Below the pieces are notes generated by a model that was not told the origin of the DNA, did no database searches, and saw only the letters and a list, made by a program, of their open reading frames with translations. A stretch of 64,000 nucleotides of DNA from Phytohalomonas tamaricis. GTDB taxonomy: Bacteria; Pseudomonadota; Gammaproteobacteria; Pseudomonadales; Halomonadaceae. Position 1 is the stretch's first letter. Each line of letters starts with the position of its first letter. The DNA is taken from contig NZ_PVRV01000015.1 in NCBI RefSeq assembly GCF_003012345.1, positions 124,001 through 188,000 on the forward strand, read 5' to 3'. A program made the position numbers and the translations under genes. Positions 26,213 through 35,918 of the stretch are shown in pieces.

Positions 26213-26313
26213 GAGTAATTATTCCAGCGTCAAATGATTACGCGCAGTATGCTTGGCTTATATAACGCAATAAATGGGATAAAGCGGGAAACTTACTTGA
26301 CTGAAAATCAACA

Positions 26314-27219
26314 ATGAAAACGACGCTGGAAGAGCTACTGGCCTTCAAAGCCGTGGTGGACAGCGGCTCGATCACCGCCGCTGCCGAACAACTGGGCCAG
26401 ACGACGTCAGGCATCAGCCGCGCACTCAGCCGGCTGGAGGGCAAGCTTGCGACTGCCCTGCTGCGGCGCACCACGCGACGTCTGGAGCTGACCGAAGAGG
26501 GCCAGAGCTTTCTTGCCCATGCCAGAGCCATTCTAGCTTCTGTTGAGGAAGCGGAAGAGCAGATGGCGCTGCGCCGTCAGACACCGTCGGGACGGCTGCG
26601 CGTTAACGCCGCACCCTCATTCATGCAGCACGTGATCGTGCCGCTGGTCGGCGAATTCCGTCAGCGTTATCCGGCGATCACCCTTGAACTCGATACCAAC
26701 GACCGTTTTATCGACCTGCTCGAACACCGCACCGACGTCGCAATTCGCATCGGTGCGCTGCGTGATTCAACATTGCATGCCCGCCCGCTCGGCACCAGCC
26801 GACTGCGTGTACTGGCCAGTCCCGACTATCTCGAAGCCCACGGCACACCCTCAAGCGTCGCTGACCTTGCACGCCACACCCTGCTCGGCTTCAGCCAGCT
26901 TGAGTCGCTCAATGATTGGCCACTGTTTGATGCCCAGGGCGGTGAATTGCACGTCACGCCTGATATCTCCGCCTCGAGCGGCAGCACGCTGCGTAGCCTG
27001 GCGCTGGCGGGGCAGGGTCTCGTCTGTCTGGCCGATTTCATGACCCGTGATGATCAGCGCAAGGGCACGCTCATACCGATACTCGAACAGGAAACCCACG
27101 ACATACGCCAGGTCATCAACGCCGTGTATTACCGCAATACCCAGCTATCGCTACGCATCATGTTATTTCTGGATTTCCTTGCGGCGCGGTTAGAAGGCGT
27201 TCTCGAACCTCTCTCATAA
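26314..27219 (+). CDS. LysR-family transcriptional regulator
   Basis: 301 residues; winged helix-turn-helix at about 5-62 (FKAVVDSGSITAAAEQLGQTTSGISRALSRLEGKL) and an effector-binding domain from about 90 (GRLRVNAAPSFMQHVIVPLVGEF). Divergently transcribed from mdaB, so it very likely controls mdaB and itself from the shared 101-base region. Inducer unknown, probably a quinone or oxidant. Confidence 0.93.
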   Translation: MKTTLEELLAFKAVVDSGSITAAAEQLGQTTSGISRALSRLEGKLATALLRRTTRRLELTEEGQSFLAHARAILASVEEAEEQMALRRQTPSGRLRVNAAPSFMQHVIVPLVGEFRQRYPAITLELDTNDRFIDLLEHRTDVAIRIGALRDSTLHARPLGTSRLRVLASPDYLEAHGTPSSVADLARHTLLGFSQLESLNDWPLFDAQGGELHVTPDISASSGSTLRSLALAGQGLVCLADFMTRDDQRKGTLIPILEQETHDIRQVINAVYYRNTQLSLRIMLFLDFLAARLEGVLEPLS

Positions 27220-27228
27220 GCGGCGCCC

Positions 27229-29418
27229 CTAGTCCACCCCTTGCTTATCTTGCAGCAAAAGCCGGACTGCCGCACCGCGCAGCGGCGCTAACTGACGGCA
27301 GATCAAGGCGAGCTGAGTCTGTACCAGACGCCGATCATCGTCGATTTCATCAGGCAATTGTTCAAGCTCCGTTGCCCATACCTCCGGAGCGGGATTATCG
27401 CCGGCATCCAAACGCCGCTCGGAAAGTCCAAGGGCGATCGCCTCAAGATAATCGGCAATGTCGCCCGCGACGTCGACGAGACGATCATCAACGGTTTGGG
27501 CGCTGGCACGATGAGCGCCCAGGGCAGAAAGGTGACCCAGCACAGTGTGCGAAACGATCAGAAAGCGAAAGCCCTCGTCGGCATCGCGTCGGTAATGGCC
27601 GGGCTCAAGCAGCATATTGGAAAGCAGGGTCGACAGCGCGGCATCGGCGTTGTGGGCATTGCGCCGAGCGAGTCGGTAGGCCAGATCGTCACGTTTGCCC
27701 GTACGGTACTGGGCAATGATCTCACGCAGATAACGGCTATCGGCCGCGACCACGTGCGCCGCCTCCTTGTTCAGCCGCCGCCCCTGCCAGTCAGGCAGGA
27801 TCAAGAACACGGCAAGGCCCGCGATCAGCGCACCGACCAAGGTATCGAACAGCCGCGGCCAGATCAGCCCGAAGCCATTGCCGACCTGATTGAAACAGCA
27901 CAGCACCATCAGCGTGATCGCCGCCGTCGCCAGCATGTAGCGGCTGTCACGTGTGGCAAAGAAGCTCACACCTGCCAGCACCGCGATCGCAAGCTGGACA
28001 CGTGGCTCGGGAAACAGCGAGATCAGTGCCCAGCCGGCGATCAAGCCGAGTACGGTGCCCACGATGCGCTGACGTAGAAAACGGTGAGTAGCGCCGAAAC
28101 TGGGACGGCAGACAAACAGCGTCGTCAGTAGTATCCAGTAGCCCTGAGCAGGATGGATCAACATCAGGACGCCATAGCCGACCACCAGTGCCGTCGACAA
28201 GCGCAGCGCATGACGAAAGATCGGCGAGGTCGGGGTCAGGTGGCCATGGATACGCTCCCGAATATCCTTGAGCCCGTGCGGTGAACGGTCGAACAGGCTG
28301 CTGTCGCCATCGGTGGTCGTGACATCGGGATTGTCGGCGCTGGCCAACTGACGTTCCAGTTCAGCCAGGTTGCCCAACAGGGCCTGCAGTGAGCGCAACA
28401 GGTGGCGGCGTGACGTACCCTTCTCGGCGTGCAGATACTCAAGTGAGGCGCGCAGATCCGTGAGGGCCTGCTCGCTCTCGCTGTGATCGAACCGTCGGCG
28501 TAACAACAACGCTCGTCCCAATGCCCGGCACGCCTTGCCCTGCTGATACAGCAGACGCTGGCAGCGAAACAGCACATCGCTATGAAAGAAGGCCTCGGCC
28601 AGCGCCGCGTAGGGATAATGCGATGAGCTGGCACGCTCATGGATATCCTGGGCAATGAAGTAAAGACGCAGGTAGCGATCAATCTTGCTGCTGCGGCGCT
28701 GACCCTCAAGGCGGCTGAAGATCATTTCCTTGGTCTGATTCAAGGCATTGACGACGCGGCCGTTCTGACGCGCCAGCGCCACTCGCCGGGCCTCCAAATC
28801 AACCCCGCGAACCGCCTCAAACAGCGTTGACTTGATGATCAGGTACTCCCCCAGCTCAGCCAATAAGGTGGCCAGGCTCTGTTTGACCGGCTGGTGAGTG
28901 AACAGGCCATGCCAGGCGACTGACAACACACCGTACCAGGCCGCCCCCACGACCAGCAGCACTGGCCCGTGCCAGAGGTTAACGGGCACGGCACTACTGC
29001 GCTGCTCAATGCCGATCATGGTATAGATCGACAGGATCAGCGTGGCCGAAGCGATAGTGGCGTAGCGCTGGCCGATCGCCCCCAGCATGATCATCACGAA
29101 GGTGGAAATGCCCAATCCAGCAGCAAACAACCACGGCTGGTTAAACAGCAGCTCAACCGACAGTGACGCCACGCTGAAACAGACCAGAATGACGATCAGC
29201 GCCTTGATACGCCCCTGCCAGCTATCGTCGACCTCCGCCAGCGCGCTGGCGATGATACCGAGGAAGAGCGGGATCAGGCTGTGAGTGTCGTTCTGCTGCC
29301 AGCTCCATAGCACCGCACCGGCCAAAGCAATAAACACACGCAAGCTATAGGCAAATTTATCCAGCGCCCAGAGACGCCGCAGCGGCAGGATCAAGACAGC
29401 AGGAATGACACGTGACAT
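27229..29418 (-). CDS. FUSC-family (YccS-like) inner-membrane protein
   Basis: About 729 residues from ATG 29418; the frame runs on to 29607 but that part overlaps the next gene and looks non-coding. Two blocks of five to six membrane helices, an N-terminal one (about 15-135) and a second from about 390 (FRHALRLSTALVVGYGVLMLIHPAQGYWILLTTLFVCRP), each followed by a cytoplasmic helical domain, as in YccS/YhfK. The role of the family is poorly known; relatives such as AaeB export aromatic acids. It follows the DUF2585 gene on the same strand. Confidence 0.88.
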   Translation of the reverse strand: MSRVIPAVLILPLRRLWALDKFAYSLRVFIALAGAVLWSWQQNDTHSLIPLFLGIIASALAEVDDSWQGRIKALIVILVCFSVASLSVELLFNQPWLFAAGLGISTFVMIMLGAIGQRYATIASATLILSIYTMIGIEQRSSAVPVNLWHGPVLLVVGAAWYGVLSVAWHGLFTHQPVKQSLATLLAELGEYLIIKSTLFEAVRGVDLEARRVALARQNGRVVNALNQTKEMIFSRLEGQRRSSKIDRYLRLYFIAQDIHERASSSHYPYAALAEAFFHSDVLFRCQRLLYQQGKACRALGRALLLRRRFDHSESEQALTDLRASLEYLHAEKGTSRRHLLRSLQALLGNLAELERQLASADNPDVTTTDGDSSLFDRSPHGLKDIRERIHGHLTPTSPIFRHALRLSTALVVGYGVLMLIHPAQGYWILLTTLFVCRPSFGATHRFLRQRIVGTVLGLIAGWALISLFPEPRVQLAIAVLAGVSFFATRDSRYMLATAAITLMVLCCFNQVGNGFGLIWPRLFDTLVGALIAGLAVFLILPDWQGRRLNKEAAHVVAADSRYLREIIAQYRTGKRDDLAYRLARRNAHNADAALSTLLSNMLLEPGHYRRDADEGFRFLIVSHTVLGHLSALGAHRASAQTVDDRLVDVAGDIADYLEAIALGLSERRLDAGDNPAPEVWATELEQLPDEIDDDRRLVQTQLALICRQLAPLRGAAVRLLLQDKQGVD

Positions 29419-29512
29419 GGGGCAGATACCGAAACAAGGCGTTAACGACTGGATATAAAACACATCGGTGGCCCTGACCTTATCGGATTGCATCCGCCAG
29501 TGCCATGCATGC

Positions 29513-30100
29513 TCACAGGGATACGGGAATACCGAATAGCCTGAGGGTGGCCAGCACCATGCCGTCGTTGATGGCAAAGGAGACGGCAAGTTCGAGCGCG
29601 ACAGCAAGCGCAGCTATTGCCCATAGCGACAAGCGGGTGGCCAGCCCAAAGCCGATCATCACAAACAGCGTATCGCCCAACGAATTAAGTATGCTGTCGC
29701 CCCAGTAGGTTGGCGCGTGGGGCGAATGCTTGAACAAGGCAACAACGAAGGGCGTATTCTCTACCATTTCCCAGATCGCACTGCTGACCAGCGCCATCAG
29801 CGCCTTGGCACCGAGCGACCAGTGCGGACGCATGACATTGGCAAAGATGAACAGGCCAAAGCCGTACATGACATGCAACAATGAATACCAGTCAGCGAAC
29901 TGCTGTGAATTCTGGGCGGGATCAAGTTCACTCTGCCAGAACACCACCACACCACACGGGCAAATGTAACTACGCCCCACCAGCTTGAGCCAGACCACCA
30001 TCGTGCCCAGCACCAGCACGACGCGTAATACATGCCCCCACCAGGGCTTCAGTACTGCATGGCGAGTACGCTGCCACATCGAAAAGAAATTGTCCGCCAT
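29513..30100 (-). CDS. DUF2585 (UPF0314) membrane protein
   Basis: 195 residues from ATG 30100. Membrane protein with about five helices; GRSYICPCGVVVFWQSELDPAQNSQQFADWYSLLHVMYGF is the DUF2585 signature (two Cys and the N-S-Q-x-x-x-D-W-Y motif), with WEMVENTPFVV later on. Function unknown. Upstream of the YccS-like gene, same strand, 94-base gap. Confidence 0.82.
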   Translation of the reverse strand: MADNFFSMWQRTRHAVLKPWWGHVLRVVLVLGTMVVWLKLVGRSYICPCGVVVFWQSELDPAQNSQQFADWYSLLHVMYGFGLFIFANVMRPHWSLGAKALMALVSSAIWEMVENTPFVVALFKHSPHAPTYWGDSILNSLGDTLFVMIGFGLATRLSLWAIAALAVALELAVSFAINDGMVLATLRLFGIPVSL

Positions 30101-30162
30101 GCCGTTGTCTCTGCGCTGCAACACATTGAAATAGTTAAAGAGTAGACGACACCGAAACGGAC

Positions 30163-30189
30163 GACCGCCTGCGAGCAAGGCAGGCGGTC
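30163..30189 (-). terminator. Hairpin after the glyoxalase I gene
   Basis: GACCGCCTGC pairs perfectly with GCAGGCGGTC around seven bases, 20 bases beyond the gloA stop on the minus strand. The following T-run is poor (CGTCCGTTTCGG). Confidence 0.55.
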
Positions 30190-30208
30190 AATAAAGGCTA
30201 GGCTGACA

Positions 30209-30745
30209 TTACTGACCCGAGCCGCCCATCAGATCGGCCTGAACGATCTCAATCCAGTAGCCGTCGGGGTCTTTGACGAAGGCGACATTTTTCATCTTGC
30301 CCTGGTCGGGGCGCTTGACGTAGTCGACGCCATTGTCGTCGAACCAGGTCACTGCCGTGTCGAGATTGGGCACGCTAAAGCAGATATGCCCGAACCCTTG
30401 CGGCTCCTGGTTGCCGTTGTGGTAGATGAAGTCAGCTTGCTCTTCGGTGCCCCAATTGTGAGTCAACTCCAGCAAGCCTTCCTGCTGAAAGGTCCAGATA
30501 GTACGTGCATCCGCCTCGTCCGGCACCTCATCACCCTCTTCCAGCCGAGCAAGGAAATAGAGCGTGAACTTCATTTCGGGGAAGTCGAGTTTGCGCAGCA
30601 GACGCATGCCGAACACATGGGTATAGAAGTGCAGCGCCTTCTCAGGATCCTTGATCCGCATCATGGTGTGATTAAGGGTAAAACCGGCGGTCATCGCTGG
30701 CGCTTCTTCGGCCACGCCGGGTGCAGATTCGGTAAACAGGGCCAT
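30209..30745 (-). CDS. gloA: Lactoylglutathione lyase (glyoxalase I)
   Basis: 178 residues from ATG 30745 (AAGGAG seven bases upstream; a frame to 30769 lacks one). Converts the methylglyoxal-glutathione hemithioacetal to lactoylglutathione. Metal and active-site parts: LNHTMMRIKDPEKALHFY, FTLYFLARLEEGDE, LELTHNWGTE, GHICFSVPN and YWIEIVQAD, giving the His/Glu ligands. The extra segment before LELTHNWG makes it the longer, zinc-type form known from eukaryotes and pseudomonads rather than the short Ni-type of E. coli. Confidence 0.93.
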   Translation of the reverse strand: MALFTESAPGVAEEAPAMTAGFTLNHTMMRIKDPEKALHFYTHVFGMRLLRKLDFPEMKFTLYFLARLEEGDEVPDEADARTIWTFQQEGLLELTHNWGTEEQADFIYHNGNQEPQGFGHICFSVPNLDTAVTWFDDNGVDYVKRPDQGKMKNVAFVKDPDGYWIEIVQADLMGGSGQ

Positions 30746-30872
30746 TATAGTCTCCTTGTCTAGTGACAAACCCTAAACAGGGTAGTCGATGAAGATCGCT
30801 ATTTTGTCCAACTTGTACGCTAGCTCAAGACGCGCCTCCCGCCGCCGCATGCCAGTCAGCGTTGTGAACAGG

Positions 30873-30904
30873 AGAAAAGCGCCCACGGAGTGAACGCCGT
30901 GGGC
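30873..30904 (-). terminator. Intrinsic terminator after the M42 peptidase gene
   Basis: GCCCACGG pairs perfectly with CCGTGGGC around eight bases, followed on the minus strand by GCTTTTCTC, directly behind the stop codon at 30913. Confidence 0.85.
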
Positions 30905-30912
30905 TGTGCGAC

Positions 30913-32010
30913 TTAACGCTCGAAGTAGCTGAACGTCTCGCCAGGCTCGATCGTCAGCAGGCTATGGTAGATCAACTCGATCAGATGCTCGACGTCGCTA
31001 CGCTGCACCATCTCGACCGTGGTGTGCATGTAACGCAGCGGCAGCGAGATCAGCGCCGAGGCAACGCCTGCGTTCGAGTAGGCGAACGAGTCAGTATCGG
31101 TACCGGTGGCGCGCGACTTGGCGGCGCGCTGGAACGGGATATTGTGCTGCTCAGCCGTTTTGATGATCCGCTCGCGTAGCCGATTCTGTACCGCCGGCGC
31201 ATAGGCAAGTACCGGGCCGGCGCCAAGCTTGATCGAGCCCTGAGCCTTCGGCTCGATCATCGGCGTGCTGGTGTCATGGGTCACATCGGTAACGATGGCA
31301 ACATCAGGCTTGAGCCGTGCAGCGATCATCTGCGCGCCACGCAAACCGACCTCCTCCTGTACCGCGTTGACGATGTAGAGGCCGAAATCGAGGTGTTGCC
31401 CGCGCTCTTTCAGAAGGCGCGCTACCTCGGCGATCATGAAGCCGCCGATGCGGTTGTCGAGCGCACGGCAGACGAACTTGTCGCCGTTGAGGACGAAGAA
31501 TTCGTCCGGGTAGGTAATCACGCAGCCGACGTGGACACCGAGTGCTTCCACCTCTGCCTTCGTGGCGCAGCCCACGTCGACAAAGATATTGTCAGGCTTG
31601 GGCGTCAGCTCTTCCGTCTGGCCGCGTCGGGTGTGGATCGCCGGCCAGCCGAAGACGCCCTCGACGATGCCGTTTGACGTATGGATGTTGACGCGCTTGG
31701 AGGTGGCGATCTGATGATCGCTGCCACCGTTGCGGATCACGTAGATCAGGCCATTGTCGGTGATGTGGTTGACATACCAGGATATCTCGTCGGCGTGGCC
31801 CTCGATCACCACCTTGTACTTGGCATCTGGATTGATCACGCCAACGGCGGTGCCGTAGGTATCGGTGATGAAGTCATCCACCCACGGGCGAAGATAGTCC
31901 ATCCACAGCCTCTGCCCCTCCCACTCGTAGCCGGTGGGCGAGGCGTTATTGAGGTAGCGCTCAAGAAAAGCCATCGAGTCGGCATTAAGCAGGCCGTTAT
32001 CGAAACTCAT
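30913..32010 (-). CDS. M42-family metallo-aminopeptidase
   Basis: 365 residues from ATG 32010 (AAGGAT nine bases upstream). Two-metal aminopeptidase of family M42. Metal and catalytic residues are visible: His/Asp in IEGHADEISW, Asp in CRALDNRIGGF, Glu-Glu in VQEEVGLRGA, Asp in VTDVTHDTS and His in YMHTTVE. It should trim peptides in the cytoplasm as a large oligomer. Related M42 proteins occur in osmolyte (NAGGN) gene sets, but those partner genes are absent here. Confidence 0.92.
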   Translation of the reverse strand: MSFDNGLLNADSMAFLERYLNNASPTGYEWEGQRLWMDYLRPWVDDFITDTYGTAVGVINPDAKYKVVIEGHADEISWYVNHITDNGLIYVIRNGGSDHQIATSKRVNIHTSNGIVEGVFGWPAIHTRRGQTEELTPKPDNIFVDVGCATKAEVEALGVHVGCVITYPDEFFVLNGDKFVCRALDNRIGGFMIAEVARLLKERGQHLDFGLYIVNAVQEEVGLRGAQMIAARLKPDVAIVTDVTHDTSTPMIEPKAQGSIKLGAGPVLAYAPAVQNRLRERIIKTAEQHNIPFQRAAKSRATGTDTDSFAYSNAGVASALISLPLRYMHTTVEMVQRSDVEHLIELIYHSLLTIEPGETFSYFER

Positions 32011-32057
32011 GTCAGTTTTATCCTTGGATCGAAAAACGAAATGCCTCACTCACCCTA

Positions 32058-32094
32058 TCACTGTGACCGGCCACCAGCACGGCAGTCACAGTGA
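32058..32094. repeat. 10-bp inverted repeat between opgD and the M42 gene
   Basis: TCACTGTGAC pairs perfectly with GTCACAGTGA around 17 bases. It lies 13 bases after the opgD stop and 48 bases before the M42 start; no T-run, so either transcript end or operator. Confidence 0.5.
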
Positions 32095-32107
32095 CAGCGC
32101 ACCCACT

Positions 32108-33766
32108 TTACGCGTTGGGGTGGGCAGGATAGGTACGCTTTTCCGGCGCCGGCGGGAAGTACTGGTAGAGCCAGGTCTCACTTAGCGTCTTGCCACCGCC
32201 TTCCAGCACCAGGCGCATATCGATCGGATCGGTGGAGGTATCGTCGCCGGGATACCAGTCAAACAGGATGCGGAAACCGTTGATCGGCTCGACCCAGAGA
32301 ATGTGAACGTCGCGCACTTCGCCGCGGGCCACACTGATATTGGCCTCGATCGGAATGTTACGCGCCGGCATCTTCTCGATGCCGCCGCCCACGAAGTCGA
32401 CCGCGAAGCGCCGCGCCCATACCTCGGGATAGTGCTCGCCCGGTGCCCACCCTTCGGTGAAGCCACCCATGCCGCTGCGCGTCGAACGAACTCGTGCCAG
32501 CTCCGGCGTCGGTGTCTCCGGCGGTTCAGCGCTCCAGTAGAGCTTGTAGCCGAAATCGAGCGATTGGCCCACCGCAATCGGCTGGGCCGGCTTCCAGAAG
32601 CAGACGATGTTGTCCATTGTCTCACCGGTCGTCGGGATCTCCAGCAGCTGAATCTCGCCGTCGCCCCACTTGCCCTTGGGCTCTACCCACAGGCTGGGAC
32701 GCTTGTGGTAGAAACCGACGATATCCTCGTAATGGGAGAAGTCGTGGTCGGTCTGCAGAAGCCCAAAGCCCTTGGGGTTGCTGTCGATGAAGGCGTTGAA
32801 CTGCAGCCGGGGCGGATTGTTAAGCGGACGGCATACCCATTCGCCGTTGCCGCGCCACATAGAGAGGCGATCGGAGTCGTGGATCTGCGGATGAATGGTG
32901 TCGCACATGCGCCGCTGGTGGGTGCCGCAGCTGAACATGCTGGTCATCGGCGCGATACCAAGCTGGGTAATCGCCTTGCGTGGGTAGAGATGGTTGTCGA
33001 TATCCATCACTACCCGTGCCTCCTCGCAGTGAATCACGAAGCGGTAGGCACCGGCGACACTCGGCGAATCGAGCAGCGCATAGGCGGTAAACGTGGTATC
33101 GCCAGGCTTGGGCGTCTGCAACCAGAAACGTGTAAACGCCGGGAACTCCTCAGGCGTATCGGCAAAGGTATTGATCGCCGCGCCCCGCGCTGACAATCCG
33201 TACTGCCCCGTCTCATCGACGGCACGGAAGTAGCTTGCCCCAAGAAAGGAGAGGATATCGCGCTCGGCCAGCGATGGCGCCTTGAAGGCGCGGAAACCGG
33301 CGAAACCGAGATTGTCCTTGCCTTCGAGCTGGGAAACATCGACGTCGGCGTTTTCATAGTTGAACAGCTCAGGGTCGAAATGAATCTCGCGCGCCTGCTG
33401 GGTCTTCGGATCGAGCGAATACATCCGCACCGGCTGATTGAACGCCATGCCGACGTGGAAAAACTGCACGTCGAGCTTGCGCTCGGGCTGGTCGTGCCAC
33501 AATGAATGGTCGGGATCGAAGCCGATCGCGTTGTACTGCTGCGGGGTCAGCTTGGCCAGCGTTTCCGGCAGCTGCTCGACGGTGCTCTGATAAGGTTTGA
33601 TGGCCAGTTCCCGGGCCATTTGCTGCAGTGTATCGAAGTCGAAGTGATGGGCCTCGCCATCGGCAATGGCGCTATTGTCACGTGCAGCGGCAAACAGCGG
33701 TGCCGAAGGCAGGCCATACCAGGCGGCCAAGACCAATGAGGACTTCAACAGGCTTCTACGATCCAT
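32108..33766 (-). CDS. opgD: Glucan biosynthesis protein D (OpgD/MdoD)
   Basis: 552 residues from ATG 33766. Starts [28 protein letters not shown], a twin-arginine-type signal (R-R-S-L-L-K), as known for OpgD. The MdoG/OpgD fold is seen in [57 protein letters not shown] and [14 protein letters not shown]. Periplasmic protein involved in shaping osmoregulated periplasmic glucans. No opgH is adjacent. Confidence 0.95.
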   Translation of the reverse strand: MDRRSLLKSSLVLAAWYGLPSAPLFAAARDNSAIADGEAHHFDFDTLQQMARELAIKPYQSTVEQLPETLAKLTPQQYNAIGFDPDHSLWHDQPERKLDVQFFHVGMAFNQPVRMYSLDPKTQQAREIHFDPELFNYENADVDVSQLEGKDNLGFAGFRAFKAPSLAERDILSFLGASYFRAVDETGQYGLSARGAAINTFADTPEEFPAFTRFWLQTPKPGDTTFTAYALLDSPSVAGAYRFVIHCEEARVVMDIDNHLYPRKAITQLGIAPMTSMFSCGTHQRRMCDTIHPQIHDSDRLSMWRGNGEWVCRPLNNPPRLQFNAFIDSNPKGFGLLQTDHDFSHYEDIVGFYHKRPSLWVEPKGKWGDGEIQLLEIPTTGETMDNIVCFWKPAQPIAVGQSLDFGYKLYWSAEPPETPTPELARVRSTRSGMGGFTEGWAPGEHYPEVWARRFAVDFVGGGIEKMPARNIPIEANISVARGEVRDVHILWVEPINGFRILFDWYPGDDTSTDPIDMRLVLEGGGKTLSETWLYQYFPPAPEKRTYPAHPNA

Positions 33767-33893
33767 TACTCCACATCCTCCATGATGACTATCGTCGCGT
33801 AGCATATCCGATTAAGCGCGATCGGGCTGCTCACTGAGCAATGCGGGTTAAGCATTGTTTCAGTCCGTCTCGTTCACATCACATAACGACGTT

Positions 33894-33926
33894 AAAAAAC
33901 AGACGCCGACATTACGCCGGCGTCTG
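33894..33926 (-). terminator. Intrinsic terminator after tctA (first TTT operon)
   Basis: CAGACGCCG pairs perfectly with CGGCGTCTG around nine bases and is followed on the minus strand by TTTTTTAACG, 25 bases after the tctA stop. Confidence 0.95.
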
Positions 33927-33950
33927 TAGAGGCTAGCCTGTCTTCATCAC

Positions 33951-35444
33951 TTAGGCGGAAGCCCTGCGTCGTTTCCAGCCGCTGACCACCAGCGGTACCA
34001 CAACCACCGCTACGGCAGCACACCATAGCCCAATTGCCAGTGTCGACTGGAACAGCACGGCGACATCGCCGCCGCTCATCGCCAGGGCGCGACGCAGATT
34101 CTCCTCCATCAGCTCACCCAGCACGAAGCCGAGTACGATCGGTGCCAGCGAGAAGCCAAACTTACGCAGCACATAGCCGAGCACACCGATCGCCAGCATC
34201 AAGAAGATCGCCATCAGATCGGAGTGGAGCTGGTAGACACCGACAAAGGCAAGCAGCGCAATGCCCGGCACCAGCGCCCAGCGCGGCACTGTCAGCACGC
34301 GGGCAAACAGACCTGCTAATGGCAGGTTGAGCAGCAGCAGCATGACGTTGCCAATATAGAGCGAAGCGATCAGCCCGCCGGCGACACGCGGCTGCTCGGT
34401 AAACAGCATCGGTCCCGGCGTGATGTTGTAGAGCATCAATGCGCCGAGCAGAATCGCAGTAGTGCCGGAGCCGGGGATGCCGAGCGTCAGCATCGGCACG
34501 AACGAGCCGGCGGCGGAGGCATTATTGGCCGCCTCGGGCGCAGCCAGCCCACGCATGTCGCCGTGACCGAAGGTGCCTTCGCGGTCGCTGATGCGCTTCT
34601 CGGTGGTGTAGGAAACCGCGCCGGCGACCGAAGCGCCAGTGCCCGGCAGTACGCCAATCACGAAGCCGATCAGCGACGAACGCAGGATCGCGCCCTTGCA
34701 GAACATAACCTCTTTCATACTGACCATGACGCGCCCCACCGGCGCCATACCGCCACCCTTGGTGAGATCATGTTCGAGCATCAACAGAATTTCGCTGATC
34801 GCGAACATGCCAATTACCAGCACCACGAAATCGATCCCGTCGTAGAGCTCGGGCATGCCCCCCGTGAAGCGCATCACGCCCGTGCCAGAATCGACGCCGA
34901 CGGTGGCCAGCATTACGCCAAGCACGGCGCCGATCAGCGTCTTGATCGGGTCCTTGCCCATCATCACCGACAGCGACGAGAAGGCGAACACCATCAGCGC
35001 GAAGTACTCGGCCGGGCCGAAGTTGACAGCGAAGGCGGCAAGCAGAGGCGCAAACAGCGTCAGACCGACGATTGCGATGGTCGCGCCGATGAACGAGCTG
35101 ACCGCGGACAACCCCAGCGCTGGCCCGGCGAGACCCTTCTTGGCCAGCGGATGACCATCGAGCGTGGTCATTACCGCTCCGGCGTCACCCGGCACATTAA
35201 GCAAAATGCTAGAGATCCGCCCGCCGTACTCGGCGCCGGTATAGATCCCGGCCAGCAGGATCAGCGCCGATTCGGCCGGCAGGCCCAGCGTATAGGCGAG
35301 CGGCATCAGGATTGCGATACCATTGATTGGGCCGATCCCCGGCAGTGCGCCAAACAGCGTACCGAGCAGCGCCCCGATGAAGGCGAGGCCGAGGTTGAGC
35401 GGCGTCAGCGCCACCTCGAAACCTTGGAGCAGAAAATCCCACAT
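33951..35444 (-). CDS. tctA: Tripartite tricarboxylate transporter large permease TctA
   Basis: 497 residues with about 11-12 membrane segments. TctA family marks: [27 protein letters not shown] near the start, [25 protein letters not shown] and the mirrored [20 protein letters not shown] and [19 protein letters not shown]. It forms the channel driven by an ion gradient, with TctB and the binding protein TctC. Six bases after tctB; last gene before a strong terminator. Confidence 0.95.
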   Translation of the reverse strand: MWDFLLQGFEVALTPLNLGLAFIGALLGTLFGALPGIGPINGIAILMPLAYTLGLPAESALILLAGIYTGAEYGGRISSILLNVPGDAGAVMTTLDGHPLAKKGLAGPALGLSAVSSFIGATIAIVGLTLFAPLLAAFAVNFGPAEYFALMVFAFSSLSVMMGKDPIKTLIGAVLGVMLATVGVDSGTGVMRFTGGMPELYDGIDFVVLVIGMFAISEILLMLEHDLTKGGGMAPVGRVMVSMKEVMFCKGAILRSSLIGFVIGVLPGTGASVAGAVSYTTEKRISDREGTFGHGDMRGLAAPEAANNASAAGSFVPMLTLGIPGSGTTAILLGALMLYNITPGPMLFTEQPRVAGGLIASLYIGNVMLLLLNLPLAGLFARVLTVPRWALVPGIALLAFVGVYQLHSDLMAIFLMLAIGVLGYVLRKFGFSLAPIVLGFVLGELMEENLRRALAMSGGDVAVLFQSTLAIGLWCAAVAVVVVPLVVSGWKRRRASA

Positions 35445-35450
35445 GGGCGT

Positions 35451-35918
35451 TTATCTCCCTCCGAACAGCTGCCCCACCGGCAGCGAAATATCGAGCGCAT
35501 AGACGAACAGGGCGTAGCTGCCCAGTGCCATCGCGACGGCGCAAACCAGTGCCTTGAGCGACCCGGCATTGAACAGCCAGGCAAGCGCAAAGATCGCCAA
35601 CGCCGAGCTCAGCAGGTAGCCAAGCGAGCTGAACGCCAGCGCGTATAGCGTCAGCACGACAAGCACCGCCACTACCTTGGCGAGCAACACACCACGCTTG
35701 GCGAGCAACACACCACGCGGCCAGGGCTCACCAAGCGCGGGTCGCAGCAACAGCACAACAGCCAATACAACAAGCAACGCGGCAAGCACGAACGGAAAGC
35801 CCTTGGGGCCGAGCGGATCGTAGGAGAAAGGGACTTCCATCTGTGTGGTACTGGCCGCATACACCGCGGCCAGTACCAGCAGGATCATACCGAGCAGACG
35901 ATCTCCCAGGCGGGTCAT
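35451..35918 (-). CDS. tctB: Tripartite tricarboxylate transporter small permease TctB
   Basis: 155 residues with four membrane segments, the TctB pattern (GLLILVLAAVYAA-like first helix and GPKGFPFVLAALLVVLAVVLLL second). The start codon overlaps the tctC stop by four bases (ATGA), so the two are translationally coupled. An exact 21-bp tandem duplication (35677-35718) doubles seven residues in the loop before the third helix (RGVLLAK repeated). The reading frame is kept. Confidence 0.9.
   Translation of the reverse strand: MTRLGDRLLGMILLVLAAVYAASTTQMEVPFSYDPLGPKGFPFVLAALLVVLAVVLLLRPALGEPWPRGVLLAKRGVLLAKVVAVLVVLTLYALAFSSLGYLLSSALAIFALAWLFNAGSLKALVCAVAMALGSYALFVYALDISLPVGQLFGGR
35677..35718. 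repeat. Exact 21-bp tandem duplication inside tctB
   Basis: The unit TTGGCGAGCAACACACCACG+C occurs twice head to tail (35677-35697 and 35698-35718) without mismatch. It is in frame, adding seven residues. Confidence 0.95.

Noticed and set aside
32303-33193. 296-codon plus-strand frame opposite opgD
   Set aside because: Antisense shadow of a well-conserved gene.
34563-35648. 361-codon plus-strand frame opposite tctA/tctB
   Set aside because: Antisense shadow of two certain genes; the peptide is very rich in Arg, His, Gln and Asp, as typical for the reverse of GC-rich genes.
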